DNA of 64,000 nt, taken from assembly GCF_011043555.1 (NCBI RefSeq), contig NZ_JAAKGS010000001.1, forward strand, positions 372,001 through 436,000, read 5' to 3'. Source of the DNA: Sphingobacterium sp. SGR-19 (GTDB lineage Bacteria; Bacteroidota; Bacteroidia; Sphingobacteriales; Sphingobacteriaceae). Under the pieces are notes generated by a model, which was given only the letters and a program-made list of their open reading frames with translations, was not told where the DNA came from and did not search any database. How positions within the stretch are numbered: the stretch's first letter is position 1; every line of letters starts with the position of its first letter. This document shows positions 17,389 through 26,117 of this stretch, one piece after another. The translations under genes and the position numbers were made by a program.

Positions 17389-19575
17389 CTAAAATGAAAA
17401 ACCTAAAGAAAGCATCAACGTACGGGGCGTACCAACGAAACCTCTCGTATAATCAAAACCACCTAAATAATAATACTTATCTAATATATTGTTGATATTG
17501 AGGCTCAGCCGAGCTCCGCTTATATGATAATATAATGCGGCATTCCAGACCTGGTAAGCAGGCCATTCACCCCACCTCATATTCCCCTGGTCGTCTATTG
17601 CCATCGGGTTCTCCATCCGCCTGCTGTTCATAAAATTCGTTCCACCACCAAATCCCAGTCCTTTTAACGCGGCATGCGGAATAACATACTTCATCCATAT
17701 GCTCCCCATATGCTTCGGTGCATTAGCTAATGGCATACCGACCTCCATTTCTCGCGAGGAGGATTTCACCTCGGTGCGGTTAAAGCTGTAATTTGCCATC
17801 ACCTGGAGTTCTTTCGTTACCTGCCCTCTGAAATCCAATTCTACCCCTTGTGAGATAACCCTTCCCGATTGCCTATATACCGGAAAACCACTGTCGCCCA
17901 TTTCGCCTGTAACAATTAGCATGTTTTCTCTACCGATATGGAATATAGAAAGCTCTGTTTGCAATTGATTGCTAAAGAACCCTGCTTTCAATCCGGTTTC
18001 CACTTGAAAACTACGCTCGGGCAAAAATGGGCGATCCGCACCATATTGTTCGTGGTTGTGAATAAAATCTGCCCCCACCGGAACATATCCCTGCGAATAG
18101 CTCGCGAAATAATTCATTTGGTCATTGATATGGTATGTCAACCCGAAACGAGGTAACCAAGCGTGTTGGCTCGTTTCATAAGACCGCGCCAAATCCGCAC
18201 TACTCGAACGGTAATATTCATGCCGCAAGCCGACAATTACGTTTAGGCGTTCACCAATAGTCATCTGGTCTTGCAGATAAAAGCCTATACTTTTGTACGG
18301 ATTCAAAAACGGAAATTCAGCTTGGGCTAACCACACGTAAGATCCTACATCGATAACATCCCGTACCAGGCTTTCCAGATCAATCGTGAGCGGCACTTCT
18401 TCTCCATCCAGCATACGGCGTCTTGCCTCGCGCTGTACGTTATTTTTATCTCCACCGTATTGTGCATAGTCTACCCCCAACACGAAACGATGTGCATGGC
18501 CTGGCTTTTGCAGGTTGTAGCTTAGATAACTTACGAGATTATCCGTATAATCCTTTACTTTCTTTGAAAGAAAGCGCATGTTCATAATGGTATTCTCTGG
18601 CGGATTGGCATACGTATTCAGTGTACGGAATTCATTCAGATCCTCACTATATATTGATTTCATGTAGTTTACATGCAAAGACAAATCGCTGGTGATGTAT
18701 TGTGACAAACGGGTCGAAAACGTCAAGAACCTAGAACGGTAAAAATCTGTCGGCTGGTTTACATTGAACGCTCTATCCTGCCCATAGAAATCATTATTTC
18801 GGATGCCAAGACCTCTATCCAAAAACCCATCAAAATCATCATAGGTTAAGTCCACATCAATCTGTGTTCCTTCTGCAGGACGAAATCTAAAAGAGGGAGC
18901 AACCAATATATTTTTTCGCTGGTTATTATCTCGAAATGTACGTGACGCTTCGTAAGCCAGATTGAGTCTATACAAAAATCGGCTGTCTTTATCCAAAGGG
19001 CCACCCATATCCAATGTAGACCGAAGTGTTTGAAAGCTTCCTACACTAAAACCAATATTCGTTTTTTGTTCTTCGAGCGGCTTTTTCGTCACCAGATTAA
19101 TCGTCCCACCCGGTACGATATCACCAAATAGCGAAGCCCCTGGACCTTTCAGCACCTCGATACTTTCCAAATTTGCTGTTAGCGGTGCACGCCAAAAACT
19201 AGTCCCATAGCCATAGGCTGAGCGCATTCCGTTCACCAAACGAAGACCACTTGCATAACCACTGTTAAAACCTCGTATGGTTAAATCGTCATAAACAGAT
19301 GCTTGGCTCACACCGGCCAGATCCTGTACCATATCCGTAATCTGAAAAGCTTGTCGATCCTCCATGAATTCACGACTCACTAACGATACCGATTGCGGGA
19401 GATCTTTCAATATTCCCGAAAACTTACCACCCAGCTCCGTCGTATTGATTAAATACGAATTGTTCCGCCTACCGGTAATCAATACCTCTTCTAAGGTGAC
19501 GACAGTGGTATCTACTTGCGCATAGCTCATCACTGCGCAACACAGTAAACAAAACGTATAAAAAGCTTTTGCCAT
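17389..19575 (-). CDS. TonB-dependent metallophore receptor (candidate nickel-chelate receptor)
   Basis: The 728-residue outer-membrane receptor has a signal peptide (MAKAFYTFCLLCCAVMSYAQ) and no carboxypeptidase-like domain. A plug domain (about 40-150) reads LKDLPQSVSLVSREFMEDRQAFQITDMVQDLAGV, TIRGFNSG and VLKGPGASLFGDIVPGGTINLVTKKP. A 22-strand-type barrel follows, ending LMLSLGFSF. The plug is of the FhuA/FoxA ferric-siderophore class. It is the last gene of the urease locus, and its start codon overlaps the stop of the GNAT gene. Because the upstream genes are HypAB and urease factors, I infer that the ligand is a nickel (or nickel/iron) chelate; Helicobacter TonB-dependent nickel uptake is a precedent. 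Iron-siderophore uptake remains possible. Confidence 0.88.
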   Translation of the reverse strand: MAKAFYTFCLLCCAVMSYAQVDTTVVTLEEVLITGRRNNSYLINTTELGGKFSGILKDLPQSVSLVSREFMEDRQAFQITDMVQDLAGVSQASVYDDLTIRGFNSGYASGLRLVNGMRSAYGYGTSFWRAPLTANLESIEVLKGPGASLFGDIVPGGTINLVTKKPLEEQKTNIGFSVGSFQTLRSTLDMGGPLDKDSRFLYRLNLAYEASRTFRDNNQRKNILVAPSFRFRPAEGTQIDVDLTYDDFDGFLDRGLGIRNNDFYGQDRAFNVNQPTDFYRSRFLTFSTRLSQYITSDLSLHVNYMKSIYSEDLNEFRTLNTYANPPENTIMNMRFLSKKVKDYTDNLVSYLSYNLQKPGHAHRFVLGVDYAQYGGDKNNVQREARRRMLDGEEVPLTIDLESLVRDVIDVGSYVWLAQAEFPFLNPYKSIGFYLQDQMTIGERLNVIVGLRHEYYRSSSADLARSYETSQHAWLPRFGLTYHINDQMNYFASYSQGYVPVGADFIHNHEQYGADRPFLPERSFQVETGLKAGFFSNQLQTELSIFHIGRENMLIVTGEMGDSGFPVYRQSGRVISQGVELDFRGQVTKELQVMANYSFNRTEVKSSSREMEVGMPLANAPKHMGSIWMKYVIPHAALKGLGFGGGTNFMNSRRMENPMAIDDQGNMRWGEWPAYQVWNAALYYHISGARLSLNINNILDKYYYLGGFDYTRGFVGTPRTLMLSLGFSF

Positions 19576-20126
19576 CAGCGGTTCTCCATAAATGAAGTAA
19601 AAGTATCTGTCGTTATCACTTTCGTCTTATCCAGTGTCATGTGCAATGTCTCAAAACCAGATTCTTCACATGCCAAGACCAAATCGAACCCCTGCTTTAA
19701 CCAAAACTCATAAGCACCTTCCAGAAAAGGATGTGTATGTAAATACAATAATTCAACGCCCTGTTGCTGTCCTATAGTTTTCAACCGCTGTACAAGTGCT
19801 GTCCCGAGACCCGATTTCCGGTAGGCGGGCTCAACATATAACCTCGCAACTTCGACAATCTTGCTCCCCGTAAAAGAAAAATAGGGAAAACGATTATCAT
19901 ACGCCATCATACCTATGGTGCCGATGAGCTTTCCTTGTTTTGTACGCGCTTGTAAAAAAGCCCCTACATCGGTTTGTACATACGTTGAAGAAAAATCTCT
20001 TAAATCTCTCGGTATAACCTGATGGTTCAACATGGGAAATAGATGCTCTCGTGTTTTCAATACGTAGGCGATAACTTCTTCACGATCTCGTATGCCTACA
20101 GGTAATATGTCTATATCGTTTATCAT
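19575..20126 (-). CDS. GNAT-family N-acetyltransferase inside the metal-uptake genes
   Basis: The 183-residue protein has the acetyl-CoA fold. The pyrophosphate-binding segment is VARLYVEPAYRKSGLGTALVQRLKTIGQQQG (R-x-x-G-x-G/A type), after a beta-rich N-terminal half with GKLIGTIGMMAYDNRFPYF. FWLKQGFDLVL marks the C-terminal strand. It overlaps the ATPase gene by 4 bases and the receptor gene by 1 base, so it is translationally coupled into the uptake operon. That position suggests it modifies a ligand, metallophore or amine connected with the transporter, but no substrate can be read from the sequence. Confidence 0.8.
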   Translation of the reverse strand: MINDIDILPVGIRDREEVIAYVLKTREHLFPMLNHQVIPRDLRDFSSTYVQTDVGAFLQARTKQGKLIGTIGMMAYDNRFPYFSFTGSKIVEVARLYVEPAYRKSGLGTALVQRLKTIGQQQGVELLYLHTHPFLEGAYEFWLKQGFDLVLACEESGFETLHMTLDKTKVITTDTFTSFMENR

Positions 20127-20899
20127 AAACGCTTCCGTTTAGGGATTATCAATGTTCGCCCATCATGCTGGACATCTGTTAAAGCAACATTATAGGTGTT
20201 TTCTAAAGTGGAAAGCAACACAGCTGGGTCTTTCTCTTCTAACCCATGTAATTTTTTGTCTTGCATCACATAAAATCGATCGCCATATAAAAGTGCAAGG
20301 TTAGGATCATGCATCACAGACACCACTGTTGTACCAGTTTCGACCAAACGCTTGAGATGTTCCATCACCGCAACCTGGTAATGCAGGTCCAGGTGATTTG
20401 TTGGTTCATCGAGTAGCAGTACATCCGGTTGTTGCACCAAAATTCGGCACAGCAAAACCAATTGCCTCTCCCCTCCCGAGAGCGCCGTATATGGTTTATC
20501 CTTTAGGTGCCACAACCCGAAGGCACGCAGATTTTCCGCCACTAAGTCGAGATCCACTTGCCGTGGAGCAAACCTAGAAAATGAGGCCCGACCTGTTAGC
20601 ACCACATCAAACACGGTAAATGGAAAAGTCGTTTGATGGAATTGTGCCATAAATCCTATCCGCAATGGACTGTTCTTTCCCAATTTGATATGTTTTCGGT
20701 CTTGATCGCCAAAGAGTACCGAACCGTTATATTGGCGCTCCATACCGGAAAGAATATTGAAAAGCGTTGATTTTCCGCTACCGTTCCTTCCAAGAATAAC
20801 CGTCAGCTCCTTTGCATAGAAATTTGCCGTGAGTCCGACAAGTACCTGTTGCTTACCAAACGAAAAGGATAAGTTATGGATCTGTATCAACTCTTTCAT
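20123..20899 (-). CDS. ABC transporter ATPase of the FecE/BtuD type
   Basis: The 258-residue ATPase has Walker A GRNGSGKST, Q-loop FMAQFHQTTFPF, signature LSGGERQLVLLCRIL, Walker B VLLLDEPTNHLD and switch MHDPNLALL. LDLHYQVAVMEHL and the general layout are those of the iron-chelate/vitamin B12/nickel-chelate importer family. It pairs with the FecCD permease encoded just upstream (4-base overlap) and the lipoprotein binding protein. The metal is inferred from context to be nickel. Confidence 0.9.
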   Translation of the reverse strand: MKELIQIHNLSFSFGKQQVLVGLTANFYAKELTVILGRNGSGKSTLFNILSGMERQYNGSVLFGDQDRKHIKLGKNSPLRIGFMAQFHQTTFPFTVFDVVLTGRASFSRFAPRQVDLDLVAENLRAFGLWHLKDKPYTALSGGERQLVLLCRILVQQPDVLLLDEPTNHLDLHYQVAVMEHLKRLVETGTTVVSVMHDPNLALLYGDRFYVMQDKKLHGLEEKDPAVLLSTLENTYNVALTDVQHDGRTLIIPKRKRL

Positions 20900-21909
20900 G
20901 CGTTCCAGTTTACAGCGTTTTTACGCATCAGATAAATAAACAGTGGCGCCCCCAGTATCATCGTAAAAACGCCTATTGGAATTTCAAATGGCATAACAGC
21001 ACGCGAAAAATCATCAATCAACAATAAAAATGTTCCTCCGATGCTCATATTAGCGAAAATACCTATTTCGTTATTCGGGCCAAAAACAATACGACTGATG
21101 TGAGGTACAATCAAGCCGAACAAGCTGATCATACCCACGGAAGCCACAGCAGACGCTGTAATCATTGTCGCCAACCCCACAAGTGCGAATTTGATGTTCC
21201 GCGGATTAACGCCCACTGCCATGGCTTCCTGATCGCCCAACGCCAGCAAGTTTAGCTTCCAACGAAATGCCGCAATAACCGCCAGTCCACCTATTATGGG
21301 CAAAAATGCTGTTTGTACTTTATCCCATGAAGCCGTATGGAGATTCCCCATCGTCCATTGTACGATGGCTTGCAACTTATAGGGGTCGCTCAGGTATTGT
21401 AATACAGTCAAGAATGCCGTAAAAACACCGGTAATAATCATTCCCGCCAACACCATTGTTATCAACGAAGTCCGCACCCCCGAATAAGAAACAACATAGG
21501 TAATCCCTACAGCCAAAACACCAAATAAAAAAGCAGAGAAATTGATCGGGATTAACGGCACCAACATGGACAATGCCGCGCCAAACGCTGCACCTGAAGA
21601 TATACCCAACGAAAACGGATCAACGATCGGATTTCTAAAAATCGCCTGCAACACCCCTCCCGAGACCGCCAGTGCCGCTCCAACCATAAAGGTGAGTAGA
21701 ATACGGGGCAAACGAACTTGCCATAAGATGATCTCCATCTCCATAGGAGCTTCCGTTAATTCCTTAACGAAGAGATCCTGAATGGCTGTCCTGGTATAAT
21801 GCGCTAAGTCCGATAAACCTACATAACCTGTACTTCCCAATGACAACGAAAAGAACACCACTGCCAAAGGCATCAGGACAAGTAAAAGAATTTTAAAATG
21901 CCGTTGCAT
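20896..21909 (-). CDS. FecCD-family ABC importer permease
   Basis: The 337-residue inner-membrane protein has about ten hydrophobic helices. Family marks are LWQVRLPRILLTFMVGAALAVSGGVLQAIFRNPIVDPFSLGISSGAAFGAAL near residue 65, and the coupling-helix/C-terminal segment GLIVPHISRIVFGPNN. It forms the channel for chelated metals or cobalamin. The binding-protein gene ends 3 bases upstream and the ATPase gene overlaps downstream, so the three make one importer. Confidence 0.92.
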   Translation of the reverse strand: MQRHFKILLLVLMPLAVVFFSLSLGSTGYVGLSDLAHYTRTAIQDLFVKELTEAPMEMEIILWQVRLPRILLTFMVGAALAVSGGVLQAIFRNPIVDPFSLGISSGAAFGAALSMLVPLIPINFSAFLFGVLAVGITYVVSYSGVRTSLITMVLAGMIITGVFTAFLTVLQYLSDPYKLQAIVQWTMGNLHTASWDKVQTAFLPIIGGLAVIAAFRWKLNLLALGDQEAMAVGVNPRNIKFALVGLATMITASAVASVGMISLFGLIVPHISRIVFGPNNEIGIFANMSIGGTFLLLIDDFSRAVMPFEIPIGVFTMILGAPLFIYLMRKNAVNWNA

Positions 21910-21912
21910 TGG

Positions 21913-22929
21913 TTAAGCCTCCCCTTTTGTGTTACCATATAGCGTGTCCAGCGCTTCTTGAATTTCTTTCTCCAGCTCCTCGGCACTTTCCTCAGGATAG
22001 CACCAATGTCGTAATTGCTTCGCAAAAAGCATAAACTTAATAGTGTGGGGATCAAAATTGAAGGTGGGAGTCAGTACATACACTTCCTTATTTTTCACTG
22101 CCGGAAGAGCGGCCAGTTCTTTTAAATCGTATACATCGTTCAAGCTCGAATTCCACAGTACAATAATATCAGGATTCCAGCTGTAAAGCTGTTCTGCGCC
22201 GATATTAGGCGCCTCCATTTCTAACGGACAAGCGTTTTCCGCGCCGGCTGCCTCGATAGACAAATCCATTAAAGAACCTTTACCGGAAGTGGACAAAACA
22301 CGCCCTTTCGACCACGCATAGTACACTTTTTTACGAACGCCATGTGTAGGTCTGTCCATTTTCTTCAGTTGTTCCTCCACATAAGAAATAAGTTCTGCTG
22401 CCCGCTGCTCCTTACCTAATAATGTAGCTACGCCGCGTAGTTCACTATAGATACGCTGTTTATTTTTACTGGAAACAGCAAAAACGGGGATATTTAACCC
22501 TTCCAATTGCGTAATCGTCTCCTTATCCTGCTCGTATACAATTGCTAAATCCGGTCGCAATCCAATAACCGATTCCACGTTGTTCGCTCGACCTCCATAA
22601 GTGGGCGTAGCAATTTCCTTGCGCGCGATTCGTTCGTCCAGTTTGGACAGAAAACGGTAAGAAGAAGCATGCTGATAAACCTGTTCGGGAATACCTACGA
22701 TAGCCTCCCCTGCCTGTAGCATGTACAGTTCGTCCACCATCGGTTCAAACAATACCACTACACGTCTGGCAGGGTGTTTCAACGCTACTTTTGTTCCCCT
22801 GCTATCCTCTGCGACATAAGTACCATTTCTCTGATCCGTACGCGGTGCAGTTTGCTGGCAGCTCATCAGCACCGCCACACACCAGCCTAGTAACGCATAT
22901 CTAAAAACTACATCCTTATATTTTCGCAT
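21913..22929 (-). CDS. Metal-chelate ABC importer substrate-binding lipoprotein
   Basis: Starting at ATG 22929 gives 338 residues with a lipoprotein signal (lipobox LMSC, Cys24). The frame is open to 22983, but that start would overlap the preceding ureE-like gene and spoil the signal. The mature part is a class III (BtuF/FhuD/CeuE) two-lobe binding fold: RVVVLFEPMVDELYMLQAGEAIVGIPEQ, NVESVIGLRPDLAIVYEQD, and IVLWNSSLNDVYDLKELAALPAVKNKEVYVL. It should capture the ligand delivered by the TonB receptor and hand it to the FecCD permease. Its neighbours upstream are HypAB and a UreE paralogue, which favours nickel. Confidence 0.88.
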   Translation of the reverse strand: MRKYKDVVFRYALLGWCVAVLMSCQQTAPRTDQRNGTYVAEDSRGTKVALKHPARRVVVLFEPMVDELYMLQAGEAIVGIPEQVYQHASSYRFLSKLDERIARKEIATPTYGGRANNVESVIGLRPDLAIVYEQDKETITQLEGLNIPVFAVSSKNKQRIYSELRGVATLLGKEQRAAELISYVEEQLKKMDRPTHGVRKKVYYAWSKGRVLSTSGKGSLMDLSIEAAGAENACPLEMEAPNIGAEQLYSWNPDIIVLWNSSLNDVYDLKELAALPAVKNKEVYVLTPTFNFDPHTIKFMLFAKQLRHWCYPEESAEELEKEIQEALDTLYGNTKGEA

Positions 22930-22951
22930 CTTTTTATATTGTACCAAAACG

Positions 22952-23368
22952 CTATAGATAATTTCCGAACGCTTTGATGGCATCTCTCACATCAAGTCTT
23001 TTTGCCTCCATCCTTACTTTATCGCCATATTTAGCGGATAGCGCCTGAAACAGGCGCCCATCATACGATACGACCATCCTATCGTCTATACAAAATATAG
23101 GTAAATGACGATTCCCCACATCAAAGCAAAAGTTCCCAATAGTCGCCATATCGTTCGCATGTAACACGATACATGCACAAGGTTCAACACGCGCTTTCAC
23201 GATAACCTCGTCTGTCTCGTAGAGCACCTCGCCGTTGTAAATAGGCGTCTTAGGAAACCGCGAGAGGGAAACATCTCTGCCCCCCTCGGTCTTCCGTTTG
23301 ATTACCGTTCGATTGACTTCGTACCATTGGAGCGGTAGAAAGTCTATTTTTGGACCGGAAGCATACAT
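22952..23368 (-). CDS. Second UreE-like nickel metallochaperone
   Basis: Starting at ATG 23368 (2 bases after the hypB stop) gives 138 residues. It aligns by eye with the UreE encoded at 26801-27298: both have VRxxPCxCxV, then xFCFDVGNRHLPIF against VCFEIGNRHLPIY, including the metal-binding His of GNRHxP. It lacks a His-rich tail. UreE dimers deliver Ni2+ to the urease apoprotein. This second copy is coupled to hypA-hypB rather than to ureF/ureG, so it may serve as the HypA-UreE type nickel hand-over partner. The frame is open to 23425 inside hypB, but that start is unlikely. Loss of urease function through divergence cannot be excluded. Confidence 0.82.
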   Translation of the reverse strand: MYASGPKIDFLPLQWYEVNRTVIKRKTEGGRDVSLSRFPKTPIYNGEVLYETDEVIVKARVEPCACIVLHANDMATIGNFCFDVGNRHLPIFCIDDRMVVSYDGRLFQALSAKYGDKVRMEAKRLDVRDAIKAFGNYL

Positions 23369-23370
23369 TG

Positions 23371-24081
23371 TTACCCCTTTATGCCTTTCTTTGCGCGCAC
23401 TTTGTCTTTTAACCAACTGCACCACGCATCGATTCCCTCGCCATTTAATGTACTGATCGAAATTACTTCCAGATTAGGATTAACCTCGCGTGCATCTTTT
23501 GTAACCGCTTCAACCGAGAACGGAACATAGGGCAACAGATCCGCCTTCGACACGAGCATCAATTCACTGGTCAAGAACATACGCGGATACTTCTTCGGCT
23601 TATCATCACCTTCTGTAGAAGCCAATAGGGTGACGCGGTAATCCTCGCCTAAGTCAAACGCTGCAGGGCAAAGCAGATTGCCTACATTTTCGATAAACAA
23701 CAAATCGACACCATCTAAATTGATATGATCCAATGCTTGCAACACCATCTGTGCTTCAATATGGCACATACCTCCTGTTACGATCTGAAGTGCATTGATC
23801 CCGACCTCGCGCATACGGACGGCATCGCGTTCGGTTTCGGGATCGCCAACCAAAACCGCGATATTCAACTCGCTGCTCAAGCGTTTACCTGTTTCCTGCA
23901 TCAGCGTGGTTTTGCCACTTCCCGGTGACGAGCAAACATTGATAACACAAACATCTTTCAAACGTTCCCGGATCGCTTTCGCTACGAAATCGTTGGCCTT
24001 TAATAAGTTCAACGTTGTGTTATCACATTGTACAGAACCCACCGGCATCTGATTACTCTTCGGGGTTATTGGGTTACTCAT
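23371..24081 (-). CDS. hypB: Nickel-inserting GTPase HypB
   Basis: The 236-residue SIMIBI-class GTPase has the P-loop SSPGSGKTTL, the metal-site segment GGMCHIEAQMV (Cys and His of the dimer-interface nickel/zinc site), ENVGNLLCPAAFDLG, and the base-recognition motif SKADLLPY. HypB normally works with HypA to load nickel into [NiFe] hydrogenase. In Helicobacter the pair also matures urease. The N-terminus is short and lacks the His-rich stretch or CxxCGC high-affinity site of some HypB proteins. It overlaps hypA by 8 bases and is followed directly by the ureE paralogue. No hydrogenase gene is in the window. Confidence 0.93.
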   Translation of the reverse strand: MSNPITPKSNQMPVGSVQCDNTTLNLLKANDFVAKAIRERLKDVCVINVCSSPGSGKTTLMQETGKRLSSELNIAVLVGDPETERDAVRMREVGINALQIVTGGMCHIEAQMVLQALDHINLDGVDLLFIENVGNLLCPAAFDLGEDYRVTLLASTEGDDKPKKYPRMFLTSELMLVSKADLLPYVPFSVEAVTKDAREVNPNLEVISISTLNGEGIDAWCSWLKDKVRAKKGIKG

Positions 24082-24427
24082 TTTTATCCTCCTGAAATGT
24101 TACTTGACTAATTCTTAATTCCTCACCTTGTATAATCGTGTCCGATGGTTGCCCACATTCACAAACAAACCGGTGATATTTCACTTCAAACTGTTTGTCA
24201 CAGTTCTTACAATATGCGATGATAGGTAATATGGAAACTTCCAATTCGGTATTTTTAAACCTTGTGTCATCCATCACATAAGCTTCAAAAGCATTCTGGA
24301 TCAGTATAGGCTGTAAACTGCTCAATAGGCCTGCCTCCAAGTTAATTTTTACAATAGATTCGTATCTATCCGGATAAGCCTCTTCCAACGTTCTAAAAAT
24401 ATCCTTTACAATACCTAGTTCGTGCAT
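24074..24427 (-). CDS. hypA: Nickel chaperone HypA
   Basis: The 117-residue protein begins Met-His-Glu, the N-terminal nickel-binding motif that defines HypA. It has a zinc-ribbon with CKNCD at about 73-77 and a second pair in CECG near 89-92. LEAGLLSSLQPILIQNAFEAYVMDDTRFKNTELEV fits the family core. HypA hands nickel to the target enzyme with HypB. It lies 14 bases after ureD and overlaps hypB, so in this organism it is tied to urease maturation. Confidence 0.93.
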   Translation of the reverse strand: MHELGIVKDIFRTLEEAYPDRYESIVKINLEAGLLSSLQPILIQNAFEAYVMDDTRFKNTELEVSILPIIAYCKNCDKQFEVKYHRFVCECGQPSDTIIQGEELRISQVTFQEDKNE

Positions 24428-24441
24428 ATCATTCTACGTAT

Positions 24442-25488
24442 TTAAACAGCTTTTTTGCTTACGGTCCTCGCTTTCGCGGTCTTTTCCGCTACTTCTTTCC
24501 CCTTTCCGCCAATCGTCTTCTTCTTAGTAAGATTTTTGGCGTCCACGGCGCTAGAAGCGGTTTCCGTTGTTTCTGTTTTTTTTTGGCCCGTCGTTTTTTT
24601 TGCAGGCACCTTTTTTGCTTCTTTTTTGACCCTGCTTGTACCGGTTTCTTTTGGGAGCGCCTGGGCTGCAATGCGGGCAGTTTCCTCGTCTTTTTTCGTC
24701 AGCTGGTCTTGGGTAAAGACCCAACACATTTGCGCCAGCATGGTCAGAAAGCTATATAGCAATTCACCATCGGTACCCACTGCACGGAGCAAGATGGTGT
24801 TCTCTGCACACTCGGTGAATCCAAATGAGACATCCTCGTACTCCCTTGTTAGGATTTCGTCCATCTCACCTTTCATCAGTTTCGCAAATGGGCCACAATA
24901 AAGAAGGGTGGCTTGGTGTGTATATCCTTCAAAAAACAATAAGTCAGATACGGGTTGTTCCTGCGGCAATAGGCATTGATTATCAGTCACGAGCAGTTTA
25001 CTGTCTTGGTAGACACGGGTAATACTATGTAGCTTCCGAAACGCAAACACCTCGTCCCGTTGCACCCGTCCGGCGCTAATGATATCACCCCAAATTAACG
25101 TCGCACCGTCATTGACGTGGATAGTATTCACCGTCTTAAAAATAGAATTTTTAAAAGGCGTGACAGGATGCGGCACGTAGTTGAACATACTATCTTTATC
25201 CAATAATACATTCGTCTCCTGAGATGCACCCACCTTCATCGGATGCAACTTGTTAAATGACTGTGTAAATAGCTTTAAGTGTGCATTTTCCTTCACGTGT
25301 ACATCAATGACTAAGGAATCGCTGTCCATTATTCCCGGAGAGGCACTCATGATAATCATCTCCAGATGATCCTGGGCCCGAGGGGAACCATAATGCGTTA
25401 ACTTATATGGCGCATTGTGATAACTTTCCTTTAACACGCTCCGGTGTCCTTCCCGTTCTACATTAATCTTGATAATACTATCCATCAA
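24442..25488 (-). CDS. ureD: Urease accessory protein UreD with a lysine/alanine-rich C-terminal tail
   Basis: The 348-residue product has a UreD/UreH core at about 1-265: YGSPRAQDHLEMIIMSASPGIMDSDSLVIDVHVKENAHLKLFTQSFNKLHPM, then NYVPHPVTPFKNSIFKT and WGDIISAGRV. UreD scaffolds the UreDFG complex and channels nickel to the urease active site. The last 70 or so residues (from about 280) are unlike UreD: repeated Lys/Ala/Thr runs such as KKEAKKVPAKKTTGQKK and EKTAKARTVSKKA, as in histone H1-like tails. The tail is in frame with no break, so it is a real extension. Its start lies 9 bases after the ureG stop. Confidence 0.9.
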   Translation of the reverse strand: MMDSIIKINVEREGHRSVLKESYHNAPYKLTHYGSPRAQDHLEMIIMSASPGIMDSDSLVIDVHVKENAHLKLFTQSFNKLHPMKVGASQETNVLLDKDSMFNYVPHPVTPFKNSIFKTVNTIHVNDGATLIWGDIISAGRVQRDEVFAFRKLHSITRVYQDSKLLVTDNQCLLPQEQPVSDLLFFEGYTHQATLLYCGPFAKLMKGEMDEILTREYEDVSFGFTECAENTILLRAVGTDGELLYSFLTMLAQMCWVFTQDQLTKKDEETARIAAQALPKETGTSRVKKEAKKVPAKKTTGQKKTETTETASSAVDAKNLTKKKTIGGKGKEVAEKTAKARTVSKKAV

Positions 25489-25497
25489 TACCGACTG

Positions 25498-26109
25498 TTA
25501 TTGTTCTAATAAAGCATGTTTCTTGATCCAATTTATAACGTCATCGAGTCCGTGTAGAGACATCAAATTCGTAAAGATAAATGGTCGTTCGCCCCGCATC
25601 CTTTTTGCATCGCTTTCCATTACACCCAAATCCGCATTTACGTACGGCGCCAAGTCTATCTTGTTGATCAGTAATAAATCAGAACGCGTAATACCCGGCC
25701 CCCCTTTGCGTGGTATTTTTTCTCCCTCGGCCACATCGATTACAAAGATGGTTACATCCGCCAAATCGGGGCTAAAGGTAGCTGTTAGATTATCCCCTCC
25801 ACTTTCTACAAAAACAATTTGCGTGTCCGGAAACTTTTGAACCAAATCTTCTACCGCTTCAATATTCATCGATGCATCTTCACGAATAGCCGTATGTGGA
25901 CATCCACCTGTTTCCACGCCCGCAATGCGCTCTGCCGGCAACGCGGAATTTTTTTGTAAAAACTGCGCGTCTTCGCGCGTATATATATCATTTGTAACAA
26001 CACAGATGCTGTAATCTTCTGACATCGATCGTGTTAATCTTTCAATCAAGGCCGTCTTTCCGGAGCCTACCGGGCCGGCCACGCCTATTTTCACATAATT
26101 TCTTTCCAT
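25498..26109 (-). CDS. ureG: Urease accessory GTPase UreG
   Basis: The 203-residue protein has the P-loop GPVGSGKT at 11-18, [13 protein letters not shown], the invariant Cys-Pro-His nickel-site motif in [34 protein letters not shown], and NKIDLAPYV. It dimerises on GTP and nickel binding and drives metal delivery from UreE to urease in the UreDFG complex. Length and motifs are canonical. It sits between ureF (8-base gap) and ureD. Confidence 0.96.
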   Translation of the reverse strand: MERNYVKIGVAGPVGSGKTALIERLTRSMSEDYSICVVTNDIYTREDAQFLQKNSALPAERIAGVETGGCPHTAIREDASMNIEAVEDLVQKFPDTQIVFVESGGDNLTATFSPDLADVTIFVIDVAEGEKIPRKGGPGITRSDLLLINKIDLAPYVNADLGVMESDAKRMRGERPFIFTNLMSLHGLDDVINWIKKHALLEQ

Positions 26110-26117
26110 CGTAATGA

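Noticed and set aside
24455..24901. Plus-strand open frame of 148 codons opposite ureD
   Set aside because: Antisense shadow of the lysine-rich UreD tail; the hydrophobic composition is a by-product of reverse-complemented Lys and Glu codons.
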